In this document: positions 16,683-25,719 of the stretch, in pieces
Layout: every line of letters begins with the position of its first letter
Position numbering within the stretch: the stretch's first letter is position 1
NCBI GenBank assembly: GCA_900549225.1
Contig: URNP01000010.1
Span: 1-50,997, forward strand
Length of the DNA: 50,997 nt
Reading direction: 5' to 3'
Source of the DNA: an uncultured Eubacteriales bacterium
GTDB taxonomy: Bacteria; Bacillota; Clostridia; Christensenellales; CAG-917
Program-made: the position numbers and the translations under genes
The notes under the pieces: model-generated
Seen by the model: only the letters and a program-made list of their open reading frames with translations
What the model was told of the DNA's origin: nothing
The model's database searches: none

Positions 16683-19600
16683 TCAATGCTTGCTCGATGC
16701 GTTAAATTTGCTCGTTGCGTCAAACATAACGAATCGGAAATCTTCCGTGCCTGCCGCAAGCGGAAGAAGTTGTCCTTGCGTGTGCAACTCGGAATCTTGA
16801 GAGTTTGCAAGTACGCCGATATTGACGAGATACTGGTTCATACTCTCAAACGTATATCCGCTCAAATCGAGAATAGAATAGTTCTTTCCGCCGCCGTAGA
16901 ACGCGACGCCGCCGTGGACGTATTCTTTGCCGTTTATCTTGGACACGATATTCTCGTTCCCAGGAAGTTTGCACATTTCACGAAGCATTTCGGGTATATT
17001 GAGTTCGAGCCAGGAAAGGCCTTGTTGATTGTCTTGCAGATTGACTTCGATGAGAGTGCTGCTGTCCACTTGCGAAAGTTCCTTCCAATTGTCAAGAATC
17101 ACTTCGCCAACAAGGCGCAGGCAAGCCGGATAACTCGTTGCCGCAAGTCCGTCCCAGCCGTTGAGGTAGGAAAAGCCCATCGTCGGCATATCGAGCATAC
17201 CGCCCGAGAAGTGACTTTCCATACCCACCGAGAACAGTCCGCTCGTGGAAAGCACGCTGTCTTTGAGAGTGACGTCGGTGAGGACGTAGTTGTTCATAAA
17301 GTATTCATCGTTTGCGTATGCGTCGCAAGCCGAGGAGTTGTGATTGTTGTAACTTGCACCGTTTTTGTCGGTGAGCGAGGGCGCGAGGTCGCTTGCGTTG
17401 CCTCTCAAGAACCTGTTTGTGCCGATTTTGAGAATAAATTCTCTTGCCGTATGCAATCTCGAACCTTCTATGGTGACGTTGATTCGCTCGGTCTGCGGAT
17501 TTACGCTCTCTTGCGTGACGTCGCTTCTTCCGAACACTCTCACCACCGTGCGCCCGTTTTTAATGCGGCAATTCTTTATCGTTGCGTTGCACATAACCTC
17601 GAGGGTAGTGCCTTTTTCGTTGAGCAACGTGAGCTCCATCTTCTTGTTTCCGTCGTTGTCCTCGACATAGAGCGAGTCGTCGTCGCAACCTGCAAGAGTG
17701 AGGTTGTCAAGGACTATTCCGTTTTTGCGCACGAGGAAGGAAATGTTGTCCTGTGCTTTGACTGAGGCAACGTCTATGCCGCCCATACTTGCCGCCACGA
17801 AGTTCAGCGGCCCTTTGAAGATGGCGTAAGAGGGAACGGTGTCGGTGAGCGCGCCTCTCAAGTCGGTGATATATTCCGCGCTTATAAAGTGTCCGTTTCC
17901 GTAAACGTTGTTTTCAAACTCGAATCCGACGTACACTTCGGGTTGTTCGAGCCCGAGGTTGGAGTAGTATTTATAGTCTGCCGTCGTCTTGATTTTCTTG
18001 ACGTGGGAGAGCAGTTTTTGCGTCATTTGGGCATCGTCGTATTTGGCGTTTCCCTCGTAGTCGGTGAGTTTTTCGCCAAGGTATATATCATCGGCAAGTA
18101 CGACTTGCTTTTTAAGAGCGGTTGCCGCCTTTAATTCTTCGTAGTTTTTGACGTATACGCCGTCAACCGCGTTGAAAGCGAAAGAGGTCGGTTTGACGTT
18201 GAATCGAGAACCGAATTTCCAATTTGCCGTCACCGTAACTTCGCCCGTGCCTTTGACGATGAGTTTCACGCCGCTTTCGTCGGCTCTGATTTCGAGAATA
18301 GAGTTGTTTGACGAGGTAAATTCGACGTTGTCGTAGGGATATGCAATTTCCTCTTGCGCATGGCCTTTGCCCAGCACGTTGTTGAAGAGTTTTGTCGTGT
18401 ATTCCGTCTTGACGATTTCACCGTTCGAGAAAGTCTGATTTGCTATTGCGAGATTCCCGAGTCCGTGCGAGGCGGCGGTTTCGTTGAATATGAGGGAGGT
18501 GTAGATTTTTGTTACGATAAGTTTGCGCTTTATCACGCCCTCGGTTTGCGTTGCGCCGCGCTTTTTCCATGAAATCAAAAGTTCGGTTTCACCGTCTTTG
18601 ACGGCTTGGATATAGCAGTACTCGTTGGATTGCTCGGTTATCGTCGCAAACGAGGGGTCTGCGATTTCCCAAACGTATTCGAGATCGGCGAACGGCTCGG
18701 ACGAAACCGTGAATTTGGTCGTCGTTTCGTCAAGAAGCACGAGGTCGTCGTTGCCGTCGGCATTGCCGAAGGAGTTGACTGAAAACGCGTGGTCGGCAAA
18801 CGAAACGTAGAGGAAATATCTTTGCGAGTTTATCGTCACCCAATACAGTTTGTTGGTTGTGCTCGTGACGGGATTTTCAAGTTCTACGTCGATTGCGTAT
18901 GCGCTGTCGCTGACGCTCGATAGTTTTCTTGCCTCGAACGAAAGTTTTTCGCCAACGTCTGCAAAATCGATATCGCTTTGCGATATACCCTTGCAGTCAA
19001 CGAAGAAAGTGAAGTGTTTCGCTCCCAAAGGCGCACTGACGATAGGTGCGTCGTTGCGGTCTTGGGATGTTTGCTGTCCGTTTATCATCACGTCGCCGGT
19101 GCGGCGGACGTTGAGTTTCAAAGTTTTGCGCGCATCGTTGCCGAAAGCGTCTATGAGATTGATTGCAACCACGGCGTCCGTTTCAAAGCGAGCGGCAATC
19201 TTTCCGCTGACTTCGTTTATGGAAATAGCGTCTTGATTTTCTGACGTATAGGTTGCCCTTACGTCCGTTGCGGTTGCGGGGTAGAAGTCGCCCGAAAGAG
19301 TGTAAACTCCTGCCGTTATATCCGCTTTGTAGTCGGTGTCGTCGCCTTTTTCAAGCGCAACGAGCGCATTGGTGCTGTCAAGAAGAACGGGATTGAAGGA
19401 TAAAACTCCGCTAGAAGCGACGTTGAAGATAACGCTGTCGCTGTAACCGCCGTCTTGGCTCGTGTAGGTGAGTTTTGCAACGCCGACGTCGTGGAAGGCA
19501 AAAGAACCGTCCTCTTCGCGAGTGACGATATCGGTATCCTCGCCCGTGTTTGCATCGGTGATTTTAAGGGAATATTTTTTGTTTTTTGCCATGACGGGCA

Positions 19601-19808
19601 ACACTTCTACGCCGAGGTCGTCCTCAAACATCTTGTGTTCGTATTTCGCAAGGTCAAACGAGAATATTCCGTTCGCGCCCTTGTTGTTTATCACGAGTGC
19701 GTTTGCCGGAATATCGGCAGAAACGCTCGCAACCGACGTTATCGCAAACAACGCCACGAGGAATAAGAGAGGAAGAACTATTATGAGTGCAGTCACGACT
19801 TTTTTCAT
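16683..19808 (-). CDS. Secreted protein with Ig-like and beta-helix domains
   Basis: A protein of 1,041 residues when started at the ATG at 19808, which has GGAGG 6 bp upstream; the longer frame would begin inside the permease gene. The signal peptide is MKKVVTALIIVLPLLFLV followed by a hydrophobic stretch, with likely cleavage after ASVSA near residue 32. Ig-like segments follow (about 40-330). The C-terminal half shows NLTLAG, ATIKNCRIKNG, VTIEGSRL and VTLKDSVLS turns typical of right-handed parallel beta-helix (pectate-lyase-like) proteins. There is no sortase or lipid anchor. The gene starts 1 bp after the permease stop codon, so it is translationally coupled to the ABC exporter genes. 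It may be a substrate or partner of that transporter; this is inference. Confidence 0.85.
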   Translation of the reverse strand: MKKVVTALIIVLPLLFLVALFAITSVASVSADIPANALVINNKGANGIFSFDLAKYEHKMFEDDLGVEVLPVMAKNKKYSLKITDANTGEDTDIVTREEDGSFAFHDVGVAKLTYTSQDGGYSDSVIFNVASSGVLSFNPVLLDSTNALVALEKGDDTDYKADITAGVYTLSGDFYPATATDVRATYTSENQDAISINEVSGKIAARFETDAVVAINLIDAFGNDARKTLKLNVRRTGDVMINGQQTSQDRNDAPIVSAPLGAKHFTFFVDCKGISQSDIDFADVGEKLSFEARKLSSVSDSAYAIDVELENPVTSTTNKLYWVTINSQRYFLYVSFADHAFSVNSFGNADGNDDLVLLDETTTKFTVSSEPFADLEYVWEIADPSFATITEQSNEYCYIQAVKDGETELLISWKKRGATQTEGVIKRKLIVTKIYTSLIFNETAASHGLGNLAIANQTFSNGEIVKTEYTTKLFNNVLGKGHAQEEIAYPYDNVEFTSSNNSILEIRADESGVKLIVKGTGEVTVTANWKFGSRFNVKPTSFAFNAVDGVYVKNYEELKAATALKKQVVLADDIYLGEKLTDYEGNAKYDDAQMTQKLLSHVKKIKTTADYKYYSNLGLEQPEVYVGFEFENNVYGNGHFISAEYITDLRGALTDTVPSYAIFKGPLNFVAASMGGIDVASVKAQDNISFLVRKNGIVLDNLTLAGCDDDSLYVEDNDGNKKMELTLLNEKGTTLEVMCNATIKNCRIKNGRTVVRVFGRSDVTQESVNPQTERINVTIEGSRLHTAREFILKIGTNRFLRGNASDLAPSLTDKNGASYNNHNSSACDAYANDEYFMNNYVLTDVTLKDSVLSTSGLFSVGMESHFSGGMLDMPTMGFSYLNGWDGLAATSYPACLRLVGEVILDNWKELSQVDSSTLIEVNLQDNQQGLSWLELNIPEMLREMCKLPGNENIVSKINGKEYVHGGVAFYGGGKNYSILDLSGYTFESMNQYLVNIGVLANSQDSELHTQGQLLPLAAGTEDFRFVMFDATSKFNASSKH

Positions 19809-19809
19809 C

Positions 19810-21495
19810 TCAATCCTCCGAATCCAGATTTTCGTACGCACGCTTTAAGTGCGCAAAGAAGTATCCTGCCGCACCTGCAAGCAGGGCAAGGGGCAAGCAT
19901 ATCGCGATTGCGTAGTCGGCACCCTTGGGAAGAGTGGAAAACTCCTTTCCGCTTACCAACGGGCTTATGAACGACGCAAGCAATGAAAAACCTATTGCGA
20001 AACTTGCAACGAGTCCGACTGCAATAATTGTCGAAACGGTGGAGTTTGATTCTTTGATTTCACCGTCATCCGTTTTTGCAAAGTGCGGATGGTCGAGGTC
20101 AAGCCTCGTCGCAAACACGATTTGGGCAAGTGCGTAAAGAGAAGCGGCAACAAGCGTTACTGCAACGTCCGCTCCCTTTTCAAGACCGGTTGCCGCAAAC
20201 ACGACGCAGGTTATCAACACGCTCGACTCTGCCACGATTGAGCAGAATGCGATTTTCGAGCCTAGAATCTGCGAGGGCGAATACGGCAAAATCTTTTGCG
20301 TCATCGACATATATCCGTCCCTTGAAATGTTGGTCGAGCAGAACGTGTTTGTGAGCGTGGAATACAAAATCACGATAAACGTGCATATCTCGAAACTCAC
20401 GTCGGTTTTTCCGACCAAACCCGTGAGCATGCTAAGCGCAATATTTGCCGAATAGTAGGCGATGACGGGCATAACCGCCGCAGTGGTGAAGTACATATAA
20501 GCGTAGTTCGGAGTGCGCATAACGAGCAAAAATTCTTTTGCAAGAAGCGAGCCGAAGCGAGTGTTTTTTGTGAATCTGACTCTATGAATATGCGTGTGCG
20601 GAACGTGAATCGAAATCCCCGAAAGCGATACTTTTATGAAAATCGCGCGGACGACGATAAGACATATTGCCGCACAAACCACCACGACCGCCGCAAGTAT
20701 GCCTACGCTTGTTGCGAGATTGCGCTTGAGCATAATGTTTGCAAACAAGTTTGCGGGATAGTTGTATCTTGTGAACGAGAGAATGAATCCCATCGTTTTG
20801 TCGTCGAAAAGAGAAGTGACTTTTCCGCTCGAAATCAGGTTTTGCGCCAATCTGAACACGAATGAATAGAGCCAGCAGAATAGTGCCATACCGACGGTCA
20901 TCACTACGAAAACGAAAATATAGTGCGAGTTGGCAAGGCGTTTGAGATAATAGTAGGGCAACACTACCGTCGATGCGATGCCGAGAGGAATTATGGGTAA
21001 AAGAAGCGCTACGACGAAGGTCATAATCCCGTTGTATGCGGTGAGGGTGTGAGTGGTGCAGAGGAAGGTGAAATTGAGCGTCGGCACGCACACGAGCGCA
21101 AGAAGCGCTTGTTTGAGATATACCGCCGTGAGTTTTGAAAGGAATATATCACTGCCGGAAAACGGCATGGATATGAGAATGGATAAATCGCTGTTTTCAA
21201 ACAGGGCGTGGCAGAGCGAGTTGATTCCGCTCAGTACGAAAATCACAACGAGTACGAAATAGCCCATCGACATGATCTCGTACTGTCTTGCAGAGATGTC
21301 GGGCACGCGGTTGATTTTGATTTGCGTGTACGTTGAAATAAATCTTGAAAAAACCAAGACGAAAATCGCAACCATCGCTCCTACGAGCAAAAACATCAGA
21401 AGAGAACTCGTAAGGTCGGGCAATTTCTTTTTTGAACTCTTGGTCGGAAGCGCGTCAAGCAGTTGTTTTTTCAAAAGGAGAGCGTACTTCGTCAT
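19810..21495 (-). CDS. ABC transporter permease (ABC-2-like exporter)
   Basis: A 561-residue polytopic membrane protein with roughly twelve hydrophobic segments, beginning with a cytosolic basic N terminus, then helices near 31-52 and 75-97. The long two-halves layout resembles large ABC-2-type exporter permeases of Clostridia. Substrate unknown. The start codon overlaps the ATPase stop by 4 bp (ATGA), and the stop lies 1 bp before the next gene. The two genes form a complete exporter of one ATPase plus one permease, possibly working as dimers. Confidence 0.85.
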   Translation of the reverse strand: MTKYALLLKKQLLDALPTKSSKKKLPDLTSSLLMFLLVGAMVAIFVLVFSRFISTYTQIKINRVPDISARQYEIMSMGYFVLVVIFVLSGINSLCHALFENSDLSILISMPFSGSDIFLSKLTAVYLKQALLALVCVPTLNFTFLCTTHTLTAYNGIMTFVVALLLPIIPLGIASTVVLPYYYLKRLANSHYIFVFVVMTVGMALFCWLYSFVFRLAQNLISSGKVTSLFDDKTMGFILSFTRYNYPANLFANIMLKRNLATSVGILAAVVVVCAAICLIVVRAIFIKVSLSGISIHVPHTHIHRVRFTKNTRFGSLLAKEFLLVMRTPNYAYMYFTTAAVMPVIAYYSANIALSMLTGLVGKTDVSFEICTFIVILYSTLTNTFCSTNISRDGYMSMTQKILPYSPSQILGSKIAFCSIVAESSVLITCVVFAATGLEKGADVAVTLVAASLYALAQIVFATRLDLDHPHFAKTDDGEIKESNSTVSTIIAVGLVASFAIGFSLLASFISPLVSGKEFSTLPKGADYAIAICLPLALLAGAAGYFFAHLKRAYENLDSED

Positions 21496-22247
21496 TTTTC
21501 AACCTTTGCCGTGCGAGAGAGGAAGTACTCCTCGAGGTCAATGCCGGGATGCTCGCACTCGAATTGCTCGAAATAGAAGTCGTCGGTCTTCACGCCGTTT
21601 TGGATGATAACCGCCCTGTCGCAGAGCTTTTGCACTGAATTTATGTTGTGAGAGGAAAACAGAATGCAATTGCCCTGACGTGCGTAGTTTTTCATAAACT
21701 CGCTCACGCGTTGAGACGTGAGGGGATCAAGACCGATCATCGGCTCGTCCATAATCCAGAGTTTCGGATTGTGAATGAGGCTTCCCATCATGCAGATTTT
21801 TTGACGCATGCCGTGGGAGTAATCGTTGATGGTGTCGAAAATTCTGTCGCCGAGTTGGAAAACCTCTTCTAGTCTGTCGAGGCGTGCTTTTCTGTCTGCA
21901 ATGCTTACGCCGTATGCGTTTGCCATGAAATCGACGTATTGCATGCCTGTCAGTTTTACGAAAACGTCGTGCTTGTCGCTGACGTAGCCGAAAGTGCTTT
22001 TTGCCTTCACCGGTTCTTTTTCGATGTTGTAGCCGTTGATGAAAATCTCGCCTTTGGAATAGGGCAGTATACCCGTGACGCACTTGAGGGTCGTAGATTT
22101 GCCTGCTCCGTTGTGTCCGAGAAGTCCGACGATTTCGCCGGGATAACAGGATACGCTCAAATTATCCACGGCGGGTTTGGGCACGGCATGGTACTGCTTC
22201 GTGAGATTTTTTATTTCAAGACAAGGTGAATTCGACTGTTTTGGCAT
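21492..22247 (-). CDS. ABC transporter ATP-binding protein
   Basis: A 251-residue ATPase. Walker A is GHNGAGKST (44-52), signature YSHGMRQK (143-150) and Walker B LWIMDEP (163-169) followed by the IGLDP D-loop. The Q-loop region reads FGYVSDKHDVF without an evident Gln, as in several ABC-2 exporter ATPases. A C-terminal extension of about 25 residues follows the switch His region. The start has GGGGAG about 6 bp upstream. It is the first gene of the operon with the permease and two giant surface proteins. It energises export; the substrate cannot be named. Confidence 0.93.
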   Translation of the reverse strand: MPKQSNSPCLEIKNLTKQYHAVPKPAVDNLSVSCYPGEIVGLLGHNGAGKSTTLKCVTGILPYSKGEIFINGYNIEKEPVKAKSTFGYVSDKHDVFVKLTGMQYVDFMANAYGVSIADRKARLDRLEEVFQLGDRIFDTINDYSHGMRQKICMMGSLIHNPKLWIMDEPMIGLDPLTSQRVSEFMKNYARQGNCILFSSHNINSVQKLCDRAVIIQNGVKTDDFYFEQFECEHPGIDLEEYFLSRTAKVEK

Positions 22248-23003
22248 TGTAAACTCTCCCCGCGTTAGTGTTTTTTGCGCCGCAATTTATACACGCACGC
22301 GCAAATAATATATGTAATTACCTAATTTTCGTATATTTTACTTCATAATAAACGTTTTATGCAAGCGAAATGCATACAAATATATACCTTAAGATTACAT
22401 AAAGACAAAAAATTCGCCAAAATCGTTGAAAAACGCCAAAATAATGGACAAATTTGACAAAATGTATTATAAGTTGGGGGGGGGGTGATGTTTTTCGGTA
22501 TAAATATACGCTCACGGTGAATGTTTGTGTATAATTTGCGGTCTAAATGCAATAAACACTGAAAAAATGTTGAATAATTATAAAAAATACAAGAATATTT
22601 TTGCAAATTGCGAAACAAAAAAAGTGAAAAAAGAAACGAATCCGTCAAAACCGTGGCGTAACGGATAAAACGTTCATTGTTTAATCGCCGCAATGCGATA
22701 CCTTTCGATATTTCCGAGTTCTAACGACAAAACATACGCTTAGATGCGCTGTTTTGCGGTTGCTTGCGGGCGTGCTTAACGCGATTTCGATTTTTGACAA
22801 AATTTTAAGTTTTTGTGGCTTGTTTAATGAGTTTTTAATGCTTTGTCTTTAACATTTAAGCATACTAACTCAAAAGGCGCAAGCGCGACGAGGGCAAAAT
22901 ACCCTCGTTGCATTGACTTTTTCGTATTTAATTTTTATAATATGTTGAACATAATATAAGATTATTACGGAATCGTCGCCATGCGCCGATTTCAGGAGGA
23001 TAG
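22248..23003. other. Long divergent intergenic region
   Basis: 756 bp between the minus-strand ABC operon and ftsH. It is AT-rich over 22300-22700 and holds a run of ten G at 22476-22485. A hairpin ACGAGGG/CCCTCGT lies at about 22889-22908 and the ftsH promoter at 22913-22941. I see no open frame with a ribosome binding site and no recognisable RNA gene. An unrecognised small RNA or the ABC-operon promoter may lie here. Confidence 0.6.
22913..22941 (+). promoter_or_regulatory. Sigma-A promoter of ftsH
   Basis: TTGACT (22913-22918), a 17-bp spacer and perfect TATAAT (22936-22941), 63 bp before the ATG. Confidence 0.85.
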
Positions 23004-24938
23004 ATGAAACCAACCACAAGACGCACACTCATAATCGTCGGCGTGATACTTCTCGTCATCATCGCTTTCGTCATTGCATACGAGTTGACAAGACCTACCG
23101 AGGTCGTGTATCAGGGCACTGACGACAGTTTCGTGGAGATGCTCAAACGCGGCGAAATAAAAGCCATCTATATCGAGGGCAGTTACACGGCAAAATTGCT
23201 CGTGGGCAACGACAAGAGTTACCGCTATTTTGTCAACACGCAAGGAAGAGTCGCTTTTTCGGACGCTATTAAAGATTTTACCGAAGCAGGACTTCTGGAC
23301 GGCGTCGTCGTCAGATACGACGATCCCTCGAGCGGTTCGCTCTTGTCGAGCATACTCGTTCCGCTCATTCTTTACGCAGCGCTTTTCGGCATCTTTATGG
23401 TCGTGCTCAGAAAGAGCGCGGGCGCACAAGGTCAGGCGCTCAACTTCGGTAAGACCAAAGCAAATCAAGTTCGCGACATAAAGGTCAGATTCAACGACGT
23501 TGCCGGCGCAGAGGAAGAAAAACAGGAACTTCAGGAAATCGTGGACTTCCTCAAACATCCCAAAAAGTATACCGATATAGGCGCGCGCATACCTCGCGGC
23601 GTTCTTCTCGTAGGCCCTCCCGGAACGGGCAAAACCTTGTTTGCAAAGGCAGTTGCGGGCGAAGCGAACGTTCCGTTCTTCTCAATCAGCGGTTCGGATT
23701 TCGTTGAAATGTTCGTCGGCGTAGGCGCATCGCGTGTGAGAGATTTGTTCGATCAGGCGCAAAAGAATATGCCGTGCATCATCTTCATCGACGAAATCGA
23801 CGCAGTCGGTCGTCAAAGAGGCGCAGGCCTCGGCGGCGGTAACGACGAGAGAGAACAAACCCTCAACCAACTGCTCGTTCAGATGGACGGTTTCGAGGCG
23901 AACAGTTCAATCATCGTTATGGCGGCAACCAACCGCGCGGATATCCTTGACCCCGCACTTATGCGTCCGGGCAGATTCGACAGACAAATCTACGTCAACG
24001 TTCCCGACGTCAAGGGCAGAGAGGAAATCTTCAAGGTTCACGCCCGCAACAAACCGCTTGCGTCCGATATCAACTTCAAATCCCTTGCAAGACTCACTTC
24101 GGGCTTCACGGGTGCGGATATAGAGAATATTCTCAACGAATCTGCGATTTTGGCAGCAAGAGCCGACAGAAAACTCATCACGATGAAGGATATCAGCGAG
24201 GCTGTCAACAAGGTTATGGCAGGCCCTGCCAAGAAGTCAAGGCTCGTCACCGAAAGCGACAAGCGCATCACGGCGTATCACGAGAGCGGACACGCAATCG
24301 TCGCAAAACTTATGAAGCACTGCGACGACGTGCACGAAGTCAGTATCATTCCTCGCGGCATGGCGGCAGGCTACACCATCACGCTCCCCGAAAACGACGA
24401 CAACCATATGACCAAAGGCAAACTTCTCGACGACATCGCAATGATGCTTGGCGGAAGAGCGGCGGAGGAACTCGTCATCAAGGATATATCGACAGGCGCA
24501 TCAAACGATATTCAGAGAGCCACGCAACTTGCCAGAAAGATGGTCACCGAGTGGGGTATGTCCGAGTCTATCGGCAACATGTATCTCGGTTCGAGCGAGG
24601 AAGTGTTCCTCGGCAGAGATTATCAGACGCATCTCAACTACAGCGAAGAGGTCGCGGCAAAGATCGACGAGGAAGTCAAAATCATCATCGATACGCAATA
24701 TCAGGTCGCTTTGAATATATTGAAAGAAAACCGTTCGATTATGGACGCAATGGTCAAAGCGCTCTACGAAAAAGAGACCATCTACGAAGACGAAATCAAC
24801 GCGTTGTTCGGAGAGGAATCGAGCGGCGAAAGCCTGTTCTCGTCCAAGATAAACAGAGACGAGAGCGAAATCAAGCCCGCACAAAACGAGAGCGACGACT
24901 CGTCGAGCAATAGCAACTCGGATTCGAGCGAAAACTGA
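23004..24938 (+). CDS. ftsH: ATP-dependent zinc metalloprotease FtsH
   Basis: Membrane-bound AAA+ protease that degrades misfolded membrane proteins and regulators. Membrane helices lie at about 8-26 and 112-135 with a short extracellular domain between. AAA domain: Walker A GPPGTGKT (204-211), Walker B FIDEID (261-266) and arginine-finger region RPGRFDR (321-327). Protease domain: zinc motif HESGH (426-430) with third ligand Asp near 502 in SNDIQ. The C-terminal tail is rich in Ser and Asp. Length 644 is typical. Strong AGGAGGATAG precedes the ATG. It starts a cluster with cysE and cysS (gaps of 19 and 18 bp), an unusual partner set, since ftsH in Bacillota often follows tilS-hpt. Confidence 0.97.
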   Translation: MKPTTRRTLIIVGVILLVIIAFVIAYELTRPTEVVYQGTDDSFVEMLKRGEIKAIYIEGSYTAKLLVGNDKSYRYFVNTQGRVAFSDAIKDFTEAGLLDGVVVRYDDPSSGSLLSSILVPLILYAALFGIFMVVLRKSAGAQGQALNFGKTKANQVRDIKVRFNDVAGAEEEKQELQEIVDFLKHPKKYTDIGARIPRGVLLVGPPGTGKTLFAKAVAGEANVPFFSISGSDFVEMFVGVGASRVRDLFDQAQKNMPCIIFIDEIDAVGRQRGAGLGGGNDEREQTLNQLLVQMDGFEANSSIIVMAATNRADILDPALMRPGRFDRQIYVNVPDVKGREEIFKVHARNKPLASDINFKSLARLTSGFTGADIENILNESAILAARADRKLITMKDISEAVNKVMAGPAKKSRLVTESDKRITAYHESGHAIVAKLMKHCDDVHEVSIIPRGMAAGYTITLPENDDNHMTKGKLLDDIAMMLGGRAAEELVIKDISTGASNDIQRATQLARKMVTEWGMSESIGNMYLGSSEEVFLGRDYQTHLNYSEEVAAKIDEEVKIIIDTQYQVALNILKENRSIMDAMVKALYEKETIYEDEINALFGEESSGESLFSSKINRDESEIKPAQNESDDSSSNSNSDSSEN

Positions 24939-24957
24939 GCGGACAGAAGGAATCGCA

Positions 24958-25701
24958 ATGAAAATTTCCGAGGCAAAAAAGCGCGATTTGCAGGTTATAA
25001 TGCAAAAAGATCCTGCCGCCACGAGCAGCAGAATCGTAAGGAGAACGTACACAGGGTATAAAGCCCTGTGTGCTTATCGTTATGCGCACAAGTTTTGGGA
25101 AAAGGGAATGAAGTCGCTTGCCCTTTACATAGCCTTTCGAGCAAAGGAAAAGACGGGCATAGACATTCACCCGGCGGCGAATATCGGCAGCGGAATTTTC
25201 ATAGACCACGGCGTAGGTCTCGTCATTGGCGAAACCACCGAGATCGGCGACAACTGCGTGCTTTATCAGGGCGTAACCCTCGGCGGTACGGGCAAGGATA
25301 CGGGCAAGCGTCACCCCACGCTCGAAGAGGGCGTTATGGTGTCGGCAGGCGCAAAGGTGCTCGGCCCCGTTTGCATAGGCGAGCATAGCAAGATTGGCGC
25401 AGGAAGCGTCGTTCTCAAAAACGTTCCGCCGTATTCCACGGTCGTGGGCGTTCCCGGCAGAGTGGTCAAGCAGGACGGCAAGAGAATCGCGGATATGGAT
25501 CAAATCCTTCTTCCCGACCCGATTATGGAAGAATTCGTGAGACTCAATAGGCGTGTGTACGAACTCGAAAAGGCGCTCAACGTGCACTCTTGCAGATATT
25601 CCATAACCGTCGACGAGGACAACGTGCTCCCTGCCGAAGTCGAGGAAATCGAATCGCAATTCGAACAAAATCAATCACAAGCGGACAAACCGCAAGCATA
25701 A
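24958..25701 (+). CDS. cysE: Serine O-acetyltransferase
   Basis: Transfers acetyl from acetyl-CoA to L-serine, giving O-acetylserine, the precursor of cysteine. A helical N-terminal domain (about 1-60) precedes a left-handed beta-helix of hexapeptide repeats (about 65-180), with the conserved KTGIDIHPAANIGSGIFIDH and VTLGGTGK stretches (catalytic His near 84-85 region). The C-terminal region of about 65 residues, ending in an acidic and Gln-rich tail, is longer than in most short Bacillota EpsC/CysE types. AAGGA lies 8 bp before ATG. It lies between ftsH and cysS; the cysE-cysS pair is common in Bacillota and links cysteine supply to its charging onto tRNA. Confidence 0.93.
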   Translation: MKISEAKKRDLQVIMQKDPAATSSRIVRRTYTGYKALCAYRYAHKFWEKGMKSLALYIAFRAKEKTGIDIHPAANIGSGIFIDHGVGLVIGETTEIGDNCVLYQGVTLGGTGKDTGKRHPTLEEGVMVSAGAKVLGPVCIGEHSKIGAGSVVLKNVPPYSTVVGVPGRVVKQDGKRIADMDQILLPDPIMEEFVRLNRRVYELEKALNVHSCRYSITVDEDNVLPAEVEEIESQFEQNQSQADKPQA

Positions 25702-25719
25702 AAAAGGACGAAGTCCGAT

